A program made the translations under genes and the position numbers. Shown piece by piece: positions 33,300 through 44,865 of a stretch of 64,000 nt of DNA (within the stretch, counting starts at the first letter, position 1; every line of letters begins with the position of its first letter). The notes beneath the pieces were generated by a model. That model ran no database searches. It worked only from the letters and a program-made list of their open reading frames with translations, and had not been told where the DNA came from. This DNA comes from Caprella mutica (lineage: Eukaryota; Arthropoda; Malacostraca; Amphipoda; Caprellidae). The DNA lies in the NCBI GenBank assembly GCA_947561585.1, contig CANNZV010001158.1:1-64000 (forward strand). Reading direction: 5' to 3'.

Positions 33300-35460
33300 C
33301 CTTAATTCATTCATACCTTGGAACTCTGTATAGCTAGGACTTCTTTTAACATAGAGGGGAAAATATGTGGAAATTAGATAAAATTATAGCTACCTATTAT
33401 ATAAAAAAAAATCACTTAAGCATATGATGTTTAATTGTAAAATTTAGTCTACAAAAAAATATTAAAATTTTGAGATGGGAACACTAACAGAGAAATAAAA
33501 ATCCTCCATGCTGTACATGGGAATATCCTAGGAGAAAATTGAGCATAGTTTGCACCAAAAATTTCCCATATTCTGCAGAGCTGAGAGTGGACTATGCAGT
33601 AGGCATGTAATACCTAAAATGGCTACTGTCCCAACTCCCAATTAAGATAGTAATTAGTAAATGATCTTTCCTTTTCTATCTCCAGCTCACTCTAAAAAAA
33701 CAGTTAAAATTTTCTACAAAATGATTCAATTAATATAAATTTCCATCAAAGCATTACCAGTTTGCAGAAAATGAGAATTTTTTATTTTTAAACATATTCA
33801 GTGTGAACAATCTTTAAGATTTTCCTATTTTAACTGTCTTAACATATAACAAAAGCAAAAATAGAGGATTTCTTGAAGAACAGTGAAACACTTTAGTGAC
33901 TTTACCAGTTTCTACAGTCTGGCAAAAATAACATTGCATAGGAGAAAATTATATATTTAATATTTTTAGCCCTGCTCAATTGCATTTGAATGACTCAAAT
34001 TCTCAGTTTTGTCATAAGCTCACTACCTAGTCCAATGGAGAGAAAGGCCGTGCTTTATTATCTGGTACATACTAAGGTACCTAATTATACGGATATACTC
34101 TGCCCAAAGTTGAATGTTGTTCAATAATTATTACAAATATGAAGTAGGTACCAACCTCATCAAGTAGGTAGGTGATAATTAAGTTACGTTCCTACTTGTA
34201 ACTTGTACTTCAACTGGACAATATATAATACCTATACCTAGTATATATTGTTATAATATGTTAACAATATATAATTATAATATATATATATATAAATTGG
34301 TTGCTATCCATTATTCATATAGGAATTATTAGGTACCTAACTACGACTAGCTAAATTAACAGCTGTCCATTCATTCACTAATTTTAATTTAGTGTATTTC
34401 TTATATTAAATGTAAAATTTCTTGATTAAAACTTCACAGACACATGTAGAAATACTATTTAAAGTAAATATTTAACATTTTATAGAACTATAGCTTAAAT
34501 TTACAGCAGAAAACACAATATAGTGTGAAAATAATAGCTCTCCGCGACGCAATCCATGTTATTTAGCGAGGTTTACTATGTTTGTTTGGGAGTAGTTGAT
34601 CAGCTGATATTTTCTAGTGTACGGCCTGATCTAAAGATGGCCTTGACTGAGCACACCCATTCCCCAAATTACAGGAATTTGTAAACTGTTCTCCAATGAA
34701 ATTAATAAATCCTCCATTTTGCTTTTGTTCTCACTTCTCACTTGAAGTTCTCAGTAAAATTCTGTCTTATATTAATTTAAATATAGGACAAAATAATGGA
34801 TTGTTCGCACAGAAAATTGTCTCATTTTTCATACTTGGTGCAGAATATGGGAAATTTTTACAATTTCTGTGCAAACAATCTTTGATTTCTTTCTTTATTT
34901 TAATAATTTACATGGATTTACTCAGTAAAATCCCTGTAAATTATTAAAATATAGAAAGACATTAGAAATCAAAAATTGTAAAATTGGTAAACTAAGTTTA
35001 CCACTTCTTACAGTCTGGGTAAATTGCGGTCCTTTAATTTCTAATTGCGGCCCTCTCAAGAAAGTCTCTAAAAACTGCTGGCAGTTGAACGTAATTTATA
35101 TTGAAATGTTACTATAAATTGTAGCTAATTTCAATTTAATGTGTGTTTTGAAACTGATAATTTTATTAGTGTTCTCACTGTTCTGTAGTTTACAGTGGTT
35201 AGATCCCACAGTTAGCTACTGTGTCGCAATTTAGCTGCTTTACCTTAACCCCTACCTTCTGTTTTTCATTTTGAAAATATGTACATTAAATTAATTAAAT
35301 AAATAATAATAAAAATTCCAGTCTGCAAAATTTAGGACATTTTCTGTTCGAACAATCCTTAATTTCCTCCTATTTTTACATGTATTTTTATTGAGAACAG
35401 AAGCCAAAATATAGGATTTCTTGGAGAACACTTTACCAGTTCCTGCACTCTGAGTCTATG
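33300..35460. repeat. Non-coding region with scattered relics of the CCAGTCTGCAG repeat family
   Basis: Partial copies are visible at about 33540-33800, 34680-34990 and 35320-35460 (TTTCCCATATTCTGCAGA, CAGAATATGGGAAATTTT). An alternating AT run lies at 34260-34300. No gene was identified. Confidence 0.4.
34590..34650 (-). repeat. Dispersed GGCC..ATCAGGCC module, copy 3
   Basis: On the minus strand: AAGGCCATCTTTAGATCAGG CC, then ATATCAGCTGATCAACTA. This is the most diverged of the four copies. Confidence 0.45.
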
Positions 35461-35469
35461 TACATTTAC

Positions 35470-35543
35470 CTCCATTAGCCAGTGCATTATTGGTGATGTT
35501 TTTGAAAGATTCTTTGCAAGCAGATGCTTATTTACATCAATAT
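35470..35543 (-). CDS. Exon-like segment of an unassigned gene
   Basis: Acceptor ACATGCAG|AT and strong donor ATGGAG|GTAAATG bracket 74 bp encoding IDVNKHLLAKNLSKTSPIMH then WLME. Codon use and splice sites look real, but no family is recognised. It could belong with the exon-like pieces at 32.8-33.3 kb. Confidence 0.35.
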
Positions 35544-35599
35544 CTGCATGTTAATTAAAGAGAAAAGAGTTTTTTTGAGAATAAATTATACATCTTATA

Positions 35600-36860
35600 C
35601 AAGCTGCTTAATTAGAATTGATCAATATCTTCAGTTAGATTTTATCCTGTTTTCATTACTTTGAGAGACTGAAATTGAAATCATCTGCCAAAAGCTTAGT
35701 GGTAATTACTAATTTCATAATTATTCTATGTAAATTTTTCCATAGCTATTTTATATACAAACAAATATTATATCCCCTAGTTAGATGAGTGACATCTAAA
35801 TTGAAGTAATTTGTTTTAAGACAATATCAGAGTCAGACCAGTCAATTTGAAATAAATCTCAACTACAACTAATTTTTAAATAATACTAATTGCAATTAAA
35901 GCAGATTTTATATTACAATATTATTAAGTGGGCAGTTTTGTTTCAGTTACTGCATCTGATTATCAATTAATCTCAAAATTTGCAACTAACTATATATATT
36001 TATACTTTTCTCATTGTTGTACTATTCATTTTCTATTAAATTCATATCAAAAGTCAAGTAAACATTAATTCTCATTTTGTGTATATAATTAAATACACAA
36101 TCTATAATCTCATTTTCTATTTCCACAGGTATCCTCTTAAGACAACATAGCAAACTGATGCCTGATTACTTGTCATACATCACAGCTCACTGTTGCCTGT
36201 ACAATGGTTATTCAACACTCATCACTGCATGAAGAACTTGATCCCCTAATCCCAATTTCATCAAAATTTATAGTTTCCCAAAATTTAATAGTATCATGTG
36301 TTGAAAATAAATGGCAGCGATAAAGAAAGGAAAGAAATGGAGTAAAAGCACAAAAAATAGCTTTAATATTGGTATATTAGTGTTAATAAATGAAATGAAA
36401 CTTTGCTAATTATACAGTTTATATAAATATCATCTTTTTTGTGAAAAATCATTCAACAATAACTATCAATCATTAGGAGTCTATTTATGAATAATTATTC
36501 TATATTTTTATTTAATCATTAGGAGTCTATTTATGAATAGTTATTCTATATTTTTATATTTTTTGCATTATTGTTCATATTCAAGGATTTCCTATCAATA
36601 AAAGTTACCATATGTATATACAAGTTTTATTAAACAGTACAAATGTGACAAGATTTCAAATATTTATTATTTCCTTAAAACATTACAGAAATAAGATTCA
36701 TTTTATAACAATTAATCCCATGATCATAAACATTTAAAAAACAGTTATATACCTACTGAATATTTTAGAATTTACAGAATTGTAATGGTTGATTAAATCA
36801 AGTTAAAATAACACAAGTTTGTGGATTCATCTTAATATGTGAACTAATAAATGGAACAAA
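35600..36860. other. Non-coding AT-rich stretch
   Basis: An acceptor-like TTTCCACAG at about 36127 followed by AATAAA near 36306 could mark a non-coding terminal exon on the plus strand. No coding support is present. Confidence 0.3.
36468..36558. repeat. 46-bp direct duplication
   Basis: AATCATTAGGAGTCTATTTA and the following 26 bp occur twice in tandem with one difference. Confidence 0.85.
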
Positions 36861-36863
36861 TAC

Positions 36864-37007
36864 TTAGTAGAGAATCAGAGATATCTTCATTAAATGCCCA
36901 TAATGACAATAAATTGATTTTTTGAAGGAGGAGAGTAAATTGTTCCAATCTTTATCATACACATATTTTTTGCAATATGAATCTCTTTTCAAGAAACGCT
37001 GCAAACC
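36864..37007 (-). CDS. Exon-like segment, C-terminal, unassigned
   Basis: After acceptor TTTTCTAG|GGT the minus strand reads GLQRFLKRDSYCKKYVYDKD, WNNLLSSFKKSIYCHYGH and on to a TAA, 47 codons. Composition is protein-like, but it has no recognised homologue. A second frame (AAFLEKRF) is also open for a short way, which weakens the call. Confidence 0.28.
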   Translation of the reverse strand, partial: GLQRFLKRDSYCKKYVYDKDWNNLLSSFKKSIYCHYGHLMKISLILY

Positions 37008-37761
37008 CTAGAAAATGTAATAATAGTCTCAATCTTGGATGAAAGTATACTGAGGACAGATATTTGAATACTCAATTCACAGTTAGTAGCCAAAAAAGTT
37101 TCCTTATTATAGATGCAGAAGCATCATTAAAATGTCACATTTCATTATTTGTATTTTAACTCTATGAGTGTATGTAGTGTGATGCCATTGACAATCGTTT
37201 CCTCTGAATATTTCCTAATGCAAGTTTCACCAGCCATGAAAAATGTTATTTTTTAGAAGAGAATAGAGTAGATAATAAATTTTTTTGCAGATTTCTTCAC
37301 TGGCAGTTACTAGGGCTGAAGCATTGGAGCTAATTCTCTCTGTAGTTTTATATTGATTGTTCAGAGTTGAGTTCATTTTCCAACTTCCTTTATATTATCA
37401 ACATAGCAGTGTCTCCTTCTTCACTTAAAGTTATTTTTTCTTATAAGTTGTAAATGCTTACCTGAAAATGAATTTAGTTGGGTGTTATCAGTTATCTTGC
37501 AAAAATGTTTAACAATATATTTCAAGTACTCTCAAAAGATCCTAATTGAGGTAGGGTAATAATAGATCAATAGTAATAGTAATAGATCATGATGCTAAAG
37601 AATTTAATTTAGTAGCTACTAAAACAGCATGCGTTTCAATTGGGTCGAAGAGGAAACATCATATGCTCTTTTGCTTATATGAAAATTTATATAGCTAATA
37701 AGAATTTGTATGTATAGGCCAAATCTCATAATTACCTCTTGTAGTAAATGATTCTGATTAT

Positions 37762-37857
37762 TTATCTTGTCAGGGAAATAATACTTTCCTTCAAAGAATG
37801 CTTCAAACTCAGTCCTTCATATCTCTCCCAAGTCCCTTCTTGCAACAATGGCTGAAC
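37762..37857 (-). CDS. Exon-like segment, unassigned
   Basis: After acceptor GTTTCTCAG|GTT the minus strand reads VQPLLQEGTWERYEGLSLKH and on to a stop. A weak donor (AAA|GTATTA) lies inside. The family is not recognised. Confidence 0.25.
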   Translation of the reverse strand, partial: VQPLLQEGTWERYEGLSLKHSLKESIISLTR

Positions 37858-37899
37858 CTGAGAAACATAATTATAAAATGATTAAAATCTTATCAGAAT

Positions 37900-39690
37900 G
37901 CCACTTAATATCATTCTGGATAAAAAAAGTTTAATATTATTTCTTCACTAACGTAGCTTGAGTAAAATATTGTATTGGTTAATAAAAACTAATTGCATTG
38001 TAATTACTTGACATACTGATTTTGACACTGTATCTAAATTAGGCTACCAGGTGAAGATTATATTTGAGACAATTAAATTCAAATTTCCTCTTTGGAATGT
38101 GTCTACTTAGTACTTGGCTGGCAACTTTGTGCTCAATTTGAAACCTGGAAACTCTAAATAGTATATTTAAGTTGACTAAGGTAAGTGTCTTAGGTACCTC
38201 AGTACCCAGTTGGCTAGTTCCTACAAGGCTACAAATTCCTAACCTAGTAGACTGTAGAGAGTCTAGTGACTAGTCTATACTCTATATAACACTGTAACAT
38301 ACAATGATACATTGAAAAAGAAGCTAGACTATTAACTTATTAGCAGGTACCTATTCATAATTCAGGTAATCAACCTTAGCACAATAGGATATGTATTTCT
38401 TTTTTTGTGTTATATCACAAATTCACACCTCTTGTTTAAATTGAAAAAATATTGCCTTTCTTAGTTGAAAATTGAAACATAAAAGTTTGATATTAAATAA
38501 ATATTTTTCATGATATAGAGGGCTAACTTAGCCTAACTAATGTCTAATTAACTACTAACTAGGTATATTTAGTTTAAAATTAGGCAAGTTGGTAGGTACT
38601 ATGTAGTAACAGTAGCATAGGTTTCATCTAAGGTCATGGAATCTAAGTCCCAAGCTAGTGTTATCTACCATTTACCAACACCAACAGTACTACCTAGTAT
38701 ACCTACTACGGTACTATCTAACTGTTATTAGTGTTAGGAAGCTTCTTGTTTTAGACAGTAACATGAAAGTAACAGTTATAAAACTCAAGGTAGATAGGGA
38801 AAATGGGCTTACCCAGAGTGAGAATCAATCTCAGAAGTATGAAATGCCTAAAGTTGAGGGATTGAGGCTTCAGTATTAAACAAAATTTCTGTGACTTCCG
38901 TCCACTGATGAAATAGGTAGCCTAGTCAAAATTGTTGAAATCTTCCGGTTTAAAATGCCAATGGAGACAGCATATTTTCAAATTCTTCTTAGAGATTGAA
39001 TGGAGTCCATAAAATAAAGTCACTTCTGTCTAACCCCAACTGGCAACAGAGTCGTTTTTGTTTTCAATGGGAATCTTTTGAAATATCAGCCTAGTTTTGA
39101 CTTCATATGGCATGAAGGGCAGTTTCTTATAATACATTTTCTAATCATTGACATTTTACAATATTTAAAAAGGTACCTAGGCACTATTTTCAGTCAGTAT
39201 CAGAACCGCGCCGCATGATAGCCTAGATAGGTACTTGATATTCGGATACACCTAGGTAAACACGATCGAACTTGTTTAAATACAACAAAAATTCCACGAA
39301 GCTTGAGCTATTTGACACCAGATGGCGCAAACCTAATTTTAATTGAATATTATTTTTTTAAATAGATTTTTCCCAGATGAACAAAGTATGTCATTATACA
39401 TAATTAATTATGCTGATTCCAGTAAAACACATTTTTGCTAAAGTTTGATTTTACCCGCACCCCCCCTTTAAAGCCTAAAGGTACTGCAAGTAATGTATTA
39501 CATCTAATCTTGAAAACCTATGCTCAAACTCATCTACTATCTCTGTGAGTTGTTTATATAAAACCATCATGACTTAGCCACAATATGTATTACCCTTTTC
39601 ATTCCTAAAACTTCATTATTAAATGATTCAAAAATAATTATGTATTAATCCTTATTCATTTTATTTGAATGTTAAGTTATTTATACTAAA
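37900..39690. other. Non-coding region
   Basis: AT-rich with taggtacc words. A GC-richer patch near 39200-39475 ends in ACCCGCACCCCCCCTTTAAA, whose complement recurs near 21905 (AAAGGGGGGGTGCG). No gene is supported. Confidence 0.35.
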
Positions 39691-39708
39691 ATTTATTATG
39701 TTTTTCAG

Positions 39709-39789
39709 AACTTCTGCTAAATTAAGGTCCTCAAACATATCAAGTGAAATAAATTTGCTGCTGCCTTCCAAGGAACGAAGCCTACGAAG
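39709..39789 (+). CDS. Exon-like segment of an unassigned plus-strand gene
   Basis: Acceptor TTTTTCAG|A and donor CGAAG|GTAAAG bracket 81 bp reading TSAKLRSSNISSEINLLLPS then KERSLR. The phase joins the segment at 40008 to give Arg at the junction. The splice sites are good. The protein is not recognised. Confidence 0.35.
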
Positions 39790-40007
39790 GTAAAGACGAC
39801 CAGAAATCATTTATATATATATATAGATTAAACTTGAGTTCATTATTTAATAATAGAATAGTTCTCATACCTTAATAATGAAATCAATATCATGGTTATT
39901 TTCATATCTTCATAATCAACTTCATAATGATAGTAATTCATTTCTTGGGCTAGTTCATGTATCTATAGCTAATAGAATAAATTTATAAATATTGTTCTCT
40001 TTTCCAG

Positions 40008-40038
40008 ATTAATGTTTTCAAAAATGATTCATTGTTAG
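40008..40038 (+). CDS. Exon-like terminal segment
   Basis: After acceptor CTCTTTTCCAG it reads LMFSKMIHC and a stop, in phase with 39709-39789. Too short to judge on its own. Confidence 0.25.
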
Positions 40039-40974
40039 CATCGACACCACTCATGGCCTGGCACCACACCTACTTTTGCTGAAATATCTTGGTCATATCC
40101 TTCTCCCATATATTGCAGTCACTTGAAGGTTGAATTTTTATGAAATGGTTTTCATAATGCTAGTCAAATTCTGCAAGATACATTATTGATATGGCTACTC
40201 TTGTGGAAGAGATGTTGGCTAAATCTTATTTTTTAGAGCTACATTGCAAATTAGTCTGAATTCTGAAGGGACTTCCAATCATTCAAAAAAACCTCTCAAT
40301 TGTACTATTTTTAGTGTTGAATAATGAAAAAAGAACACTTCTGGAAAAGGTTCCACTTCTTTTCAGATAAGATATCAACATATTCTATTCATCATTTAAA
40401 ATTAGTATGTCATCTTCAAACAGCTTTATTTAGTTTAAAATATAGTTGCTTACTGTTTATACTTTAGAGTTTAGACCTATGAAATATTTTCAGTTCCTTA
40501 GTGAAGTTTGATTCAACAAGATTTTAATTATTATTTTGAAACCCTTCATGGACATATTATACATGCTGATCAGTTATTTTAATAAAATATAGTTTATCAA
40601 ACTGTTTTTTTTTTGTCTAAAAGCTTATAAATTAAAAAATTAAAAAAAATTATCTCTTTAGTTATACCACTTGGAAAAGTTTCAAATATATATCTTTTTC
40701 AATTATTATTGTGGATTTATTAAGATTAAAATTCTCATTGTTTTCATTAATTTTCAACGCACATTCTGGTGGGATAATAAAAAATAACACTTTGCAAGCA
40801 GTTTTGTATACAATAGCTACATTTAATAGGACAAAGTTTCTGGTAACAATAGTTACATATACCTTCAGTCAGGCATTTGTTTCTGTTAATGTTAACTAAT
40901 ATTTATTTCTACAACTTCAATACAAACACAAAAGAACAGTATTATGAACATCATTTATCCTCAATATTCTTTCT

Positions 40975-41058
40975 TTCTTTCTGTCTAAAAAAAGTGTATT
41001 CATCCTGCAGATTGTAATAGCAGTTACAGCCAGGAACACAGCATTTATTGCCTCCCAT
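40975..41058 (-). pseudogene. THAP-domain fragment of a P-type transposase
   Basis: Minus strand MGGNKCCVPGCNCYYNLQDE matches the start of the THAP transposase at 28686 (MGGSKCCVPCCKSNYHPQDE), then degenerates and stops. It is preceded by an acceptor-like ACATTTCAG. The remaining transposase is not found nearby, so this is a truncated relic. Confidence 0.7.
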
Positions 41059-41069
41059 CTTCTGAAATG

Positions 41070-42540
41070 TTGAAAACAGAGATAAATTTAGAAAAAATCT
41101 TTCAATGTTAATGAAAATGTTTTGCTCCGACTGTATTAAAATACAAAGAAAATATAAAAATAATAAAATGAATACATTCGATGTAATTCAATTGAAGCTT
41201 TAGACAAAATATTAGAAATTATTGGTTATTATTATATAGTGATATTGTTTTTTTTGAAAAGCATAGATACATGTATCATTTTTACTAAGTTGAAAAAATC
41301 ATATGTTAATGCAATAAAAACTATAAGTACCTATCCCAAAATAAAATGAATTGAAAGACTGAATGAAAAAGGTTTCTTTTATTCTAGATAGAATAAAGTT
41401 TCACTTCTGTGGTATTTATGTAATCTTCAAATGATATAATCAAACACTGTCAATGTTTGTGTTTAATTTAATTAGTTGAGAATTGCACATATATACAATT
41501 TTTTTGTAAATTTATTAGCTACAGCTAGTTCTAATTGGACAAAAAGTAATTACAAATTTTACATATATACTAATTTTAAGTACCTAATCATATGAAGATT
41601 ATTTTAAAACATATGCTTCAACTATTATATCATTATTGTGATAAGATTCAGTAAAAAACTAAATATTAGTATTTAGTAGTTAAATAGGCAGTGGACATAA
41701 TTGACATTCAAAAATTAAATGATTAATTACCTTTAAAAGTTGAATCAACAGCTGCTATACAACCTCACTTTAGTCTGTAGACAATATTTTGCTTATCAGT
41801 AGCTAGGTAACTAGATATATGAAGAACATGTAAATATACTTAACTAGTTATGAGATCTGCAAAAATGAAAATAAGGATTAAGTTCAGACACCAATACTAG
41901 TGAATTAATGGGGATTGAATCATCCAGATTATATTGCCAACAGAATCTAGAACTCCATTTTTTATAGCATCAAGTATGCAAATCCGAATTAAAGTTATTA
42001 TAGCTACACAAAAGTGTAATATATTTGATTTAATTCCTACTTTCTCTCAATCAGTTATATTTAGATTTCAGATTATTTTCTACCACACAGCAAATAGTTT
42101 CTTTTATTATTATTATTGGTTCAAAATAGGGATGTTATAAATAAATCAACCAACAATTAGGTAGGTCCAAAGTAGTTCTAGATCCTTTTCGCCGTCACAC
42201 TTTTGCTGGCAATATGACAATTATTTAGCAAAATAAGGTATATTCATTTTATAGTAAAAAACAGTAGAGTATAAATCTTGTCACTTACAAACTTGGGTGG
42301 GGGAAATGGACTTACATTTGCTATATCTCATTATATTTATAATTTATAGCATTTTAATTTTTTTGGGCACAAGTGACATACCATGATTCCATGAGGCATG
42401 AAAGAGTCATGCAGCAAAAAAAAATTTTGGGCAAAATGACTGGTCACCATCCAAAAGGTCCAGGTGACTGAAGGGAGATTCAGAAGCAGAGAATCTCCCT
42501 TAGTGGCCACTTAGCCAAATTAATGATAACCCAATCTGCA
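41070..42540. other. Non-coding AT-rich stretch
   Basis: No supported gene. Open frames are short and Phe/Ile/Tyr-rich, as expected by chance at this base composition. Confidence 0.4.
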
Positions 42541-42561
42541 TAATGATAATGTGTCTCCTGA

Positions 42562-42714
42562 CCACTCTGGAAAGAGTGGTCTTCTCTGATGGATTAATTA
42601 CTCTGTGGAGTTTAGCAAACCTTAAAATACAATAATAAATTAATGGGAACTGTATAATCTGCAGCAATTAGCCTCTAAAATTCATCTGTTAGCCTTAGGT
42701 ATTTTCCAGAGTGG
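42562..42714. mobile_element. CCACTCTGG MITE, copy 1 (153 bp)
   Basis: Inverted ends CCACTCTGGAAA and TTTTCCAGAGTGG, with flanking 8-mers TCTCCTGA and TCTCCCGA (one mismatch). The interior matches copy 2 at 54957-55117 in opposite orientation (AGCCTCTAAAATTCATCTGT TAG; CTGTATAATCTGCAGCA). An 8-bp duplication suggests hAT mobilisation. Confidence 0.8.
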
Positions 42715-42769
42715 TCTCCCGACTCTCAGAGATTATAATTTGAGAGAGAGTTACTCTAAGCAGCAGATT

Positions 42770-43360
42770 CAAAATCTCCCTCAGCTAAATTAATGGTAAC
42801 ATAGGAATTAATTCAAAATCTCCCGCAGCTAAATTAATGGTAACATAGGAATTAATTCAAGATCTCCCGCAGAGATCTCCAATTTCTAAGATTCAGTCAA
42901 AAACTCCCGCAGAGAGTCTTGGAAAAATGTTCCATATTCTGCAGACTGGTCATGCCACCACTCTGCATAATGAGTCTCTTCTCTTCCTCCTAGAGAGTCA
43001 GAGATTTTAATTTGAGAGACAGTTACTCTCTGACTCACAAGTCTCACACTCACAGTAGCAGATTCAGAAATTAATGGTTACATAGGAATTAATTCAAAAT
43101 CTCCCGCATCTAAATTAATGGTTACATAGGAATTAATTCAAGTATTCCCACAGAGATATACAATTTCTAAAGTTGAGCTCAGATTTGTGGCAGAGTCTTG
43201 GAAAATGTTCCATATTCTGCAGTCTGATTAATTAATTAATTCAATGTCACCCTCAGCTAATTTAATGGTAACATAGGAATTAAATCAATGTCACCCTCAG
43301 CTAATTTAATGGTAACATAGGAATTAAATCAAGATCTCCTTCAGAGATCTAAAATTCCTA
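42770..43360 (-). repeat. Array of AATTCCTATGTTACCATTAAT repeats
   Basis: Several diverged copies of a unit of roughly 44-70 bp containing TAAATTAATGGTAACATAGG and CTCCCGCAGC. It includes two CCATATTCTGCAG terminal motifs. It is the same family as at 12.7-13.9 kb and, in tandem form, 54.2 kb. Confidence 0.7.
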
Positions 43361-43399
43361 AAGTTAGGCTCAGATTTATGTCAAGATAGACTTGGAAAA

Positions 43400-44860
43400 T
43401 ATTCCAAATTGGAATCTATAGCCTAGCTGCCTAGGCAGTGCTGAAGGCTACAAAATTATCACTCAATTAGGCATATCAGTCCTAATTAACAAACTAACTA
43501 GAGAACTTGGTTAACAAAACAACACAAGAAGAAATGTTTAAATCCTAACAAGGATCATTATCATAATGATAATAACTTCCGAGTCTCTGATTTGCCTCCG
43601 GTGCTGTGTAATTCGTTCAGTTAAAAACCACTTTTATATATATTATAATGAATAAATTCACATAATTTTGATTGCAAATAATCCGGAACATTCCTTAATT
43701 TACATCATGAAAAGCACAAGGGGAAAAAACCATCATGAAGAGTGCAATGGCATAAAAACCGAAGAAAATATGTTGCGCGCCATCTTTATCCATTAATTTT
43801 AGCGACAGTAATTAGATATCATAGGACCACATTGAACAGCTGATTGAACTATAAACACCATGATGAGCTGGCCTGATAAACTATAGACGGCCATGGTTTC
43901 GTAGGCCAGTGGCTGACTCGCCCATGAGTGGCGAGTAAAAACGAATTTTTTTGTTAATATACTTTGGTCGCGAGTGTACGTATACTGAAAGGATGAAGAT
44001 TTTCTGGTTCTATGTAACTGAATATAAAAGTAAGTAAATCCTCATTACACATTAAAAATTAACTTATAAAACTTTTTTCTTCAAAACAGATCATTATTAA
44101 TTTTGCAAGTGTTATTTTTGTCTTTGATAAAATTGATTTTTTCGATGTTCTATTTCAATTTTTTAACTAGGTACTCGTCATAATGAACTGCATCGTAATA
44201 ACGATGTAAATAATCAAAAGAGAAATGATAACAATTAAAGGTCCTCTCCAGGCTCCGGGGAAAAAAATGAGTTTATTACATAATATAATAGAACTAAGGT
44301 CTACGATCATTATTATGCAAACTATATACAATTTGGTTCAGTATATATTTTATAATTTGTTTTTAAAGTTTTTTAATACTCTGTGAGCAACAATTGAACG
44401 AATCACTAATCTGATGCTCGAGAAGAAGATTGTACACTCTTTGTTTTGATTACAAATTTAAATTTTATAAACAAACCATGCGTTTTCGGCTTTTATTTAA
44501 ATTATTTTAGATATTAATTGTTTCCTAAAGTATATAAACGTTTCTATTATAACTTCATTCACCTTTATACCTTTACACGAATATTAAATGGATTTATTAA
44601 ACCTAATATCTAGTTGACAATCAAAACAAATGGTGTACATTCTTTTTCTTCAGGCCGAAAATTTCTTAAATTAGTAAGTCGGAAGTAAAATAGGTTTTGT
44701 TGAGTTTTGATTTTAAAAATCTTTAAAAGCATATAAAATTAAAAATACACTACCAAATTCGATGCGGTTTGCAGCAAAATGATAAGGACCATTAGCCTCG
44801 TTAAATAAAGCAATAAAAATATTTGCTTGGAGGGGACCTTCAAAGTATTTTTCTTTATTG
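43400..44860. other. Non-coding stretch upstream of the pogo-like gene
   Basis: Contains the dispersed module (43822-43900), a GATGGCGCGC-like word, and an imperfect inverted pair AAAGGTCCTCTCCA (about 44236) and TGGAGGGGACCTTC (about 44827). The latter could be an end of the pogo-like element or an unrelated MITE. An acceptor TTTATTGCAG at 44854-44863 suggests an upstream non-coding exon. Confidence 0.35.
43822..43900 (-). repeat. Dispersed GGCCGTCTATAGTT..ATCAGGCC module, copy 4
   Basis: Minus strand: ATGGCCGTCTATAGTTTATC AGGCCAG, then TATAGTTCAATCAGCTGTTC and AATGTGGTCCTA. It is close to copy 1. Confidence 0.6.
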
Positions 44861-44865
44861 CAGGC

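Noticed and set aside
38658..38879. 73-codon plus-strand frame
   Set aside because: Only its second half looks protein-like; there are no splice partners and no recognised family.
39310..39475. AGATGGCG and CCCCCCC patch similar to 21905-22085
   Set aside because: The shared words are short and the order and orientation differ. Too weak to call a repeat family.
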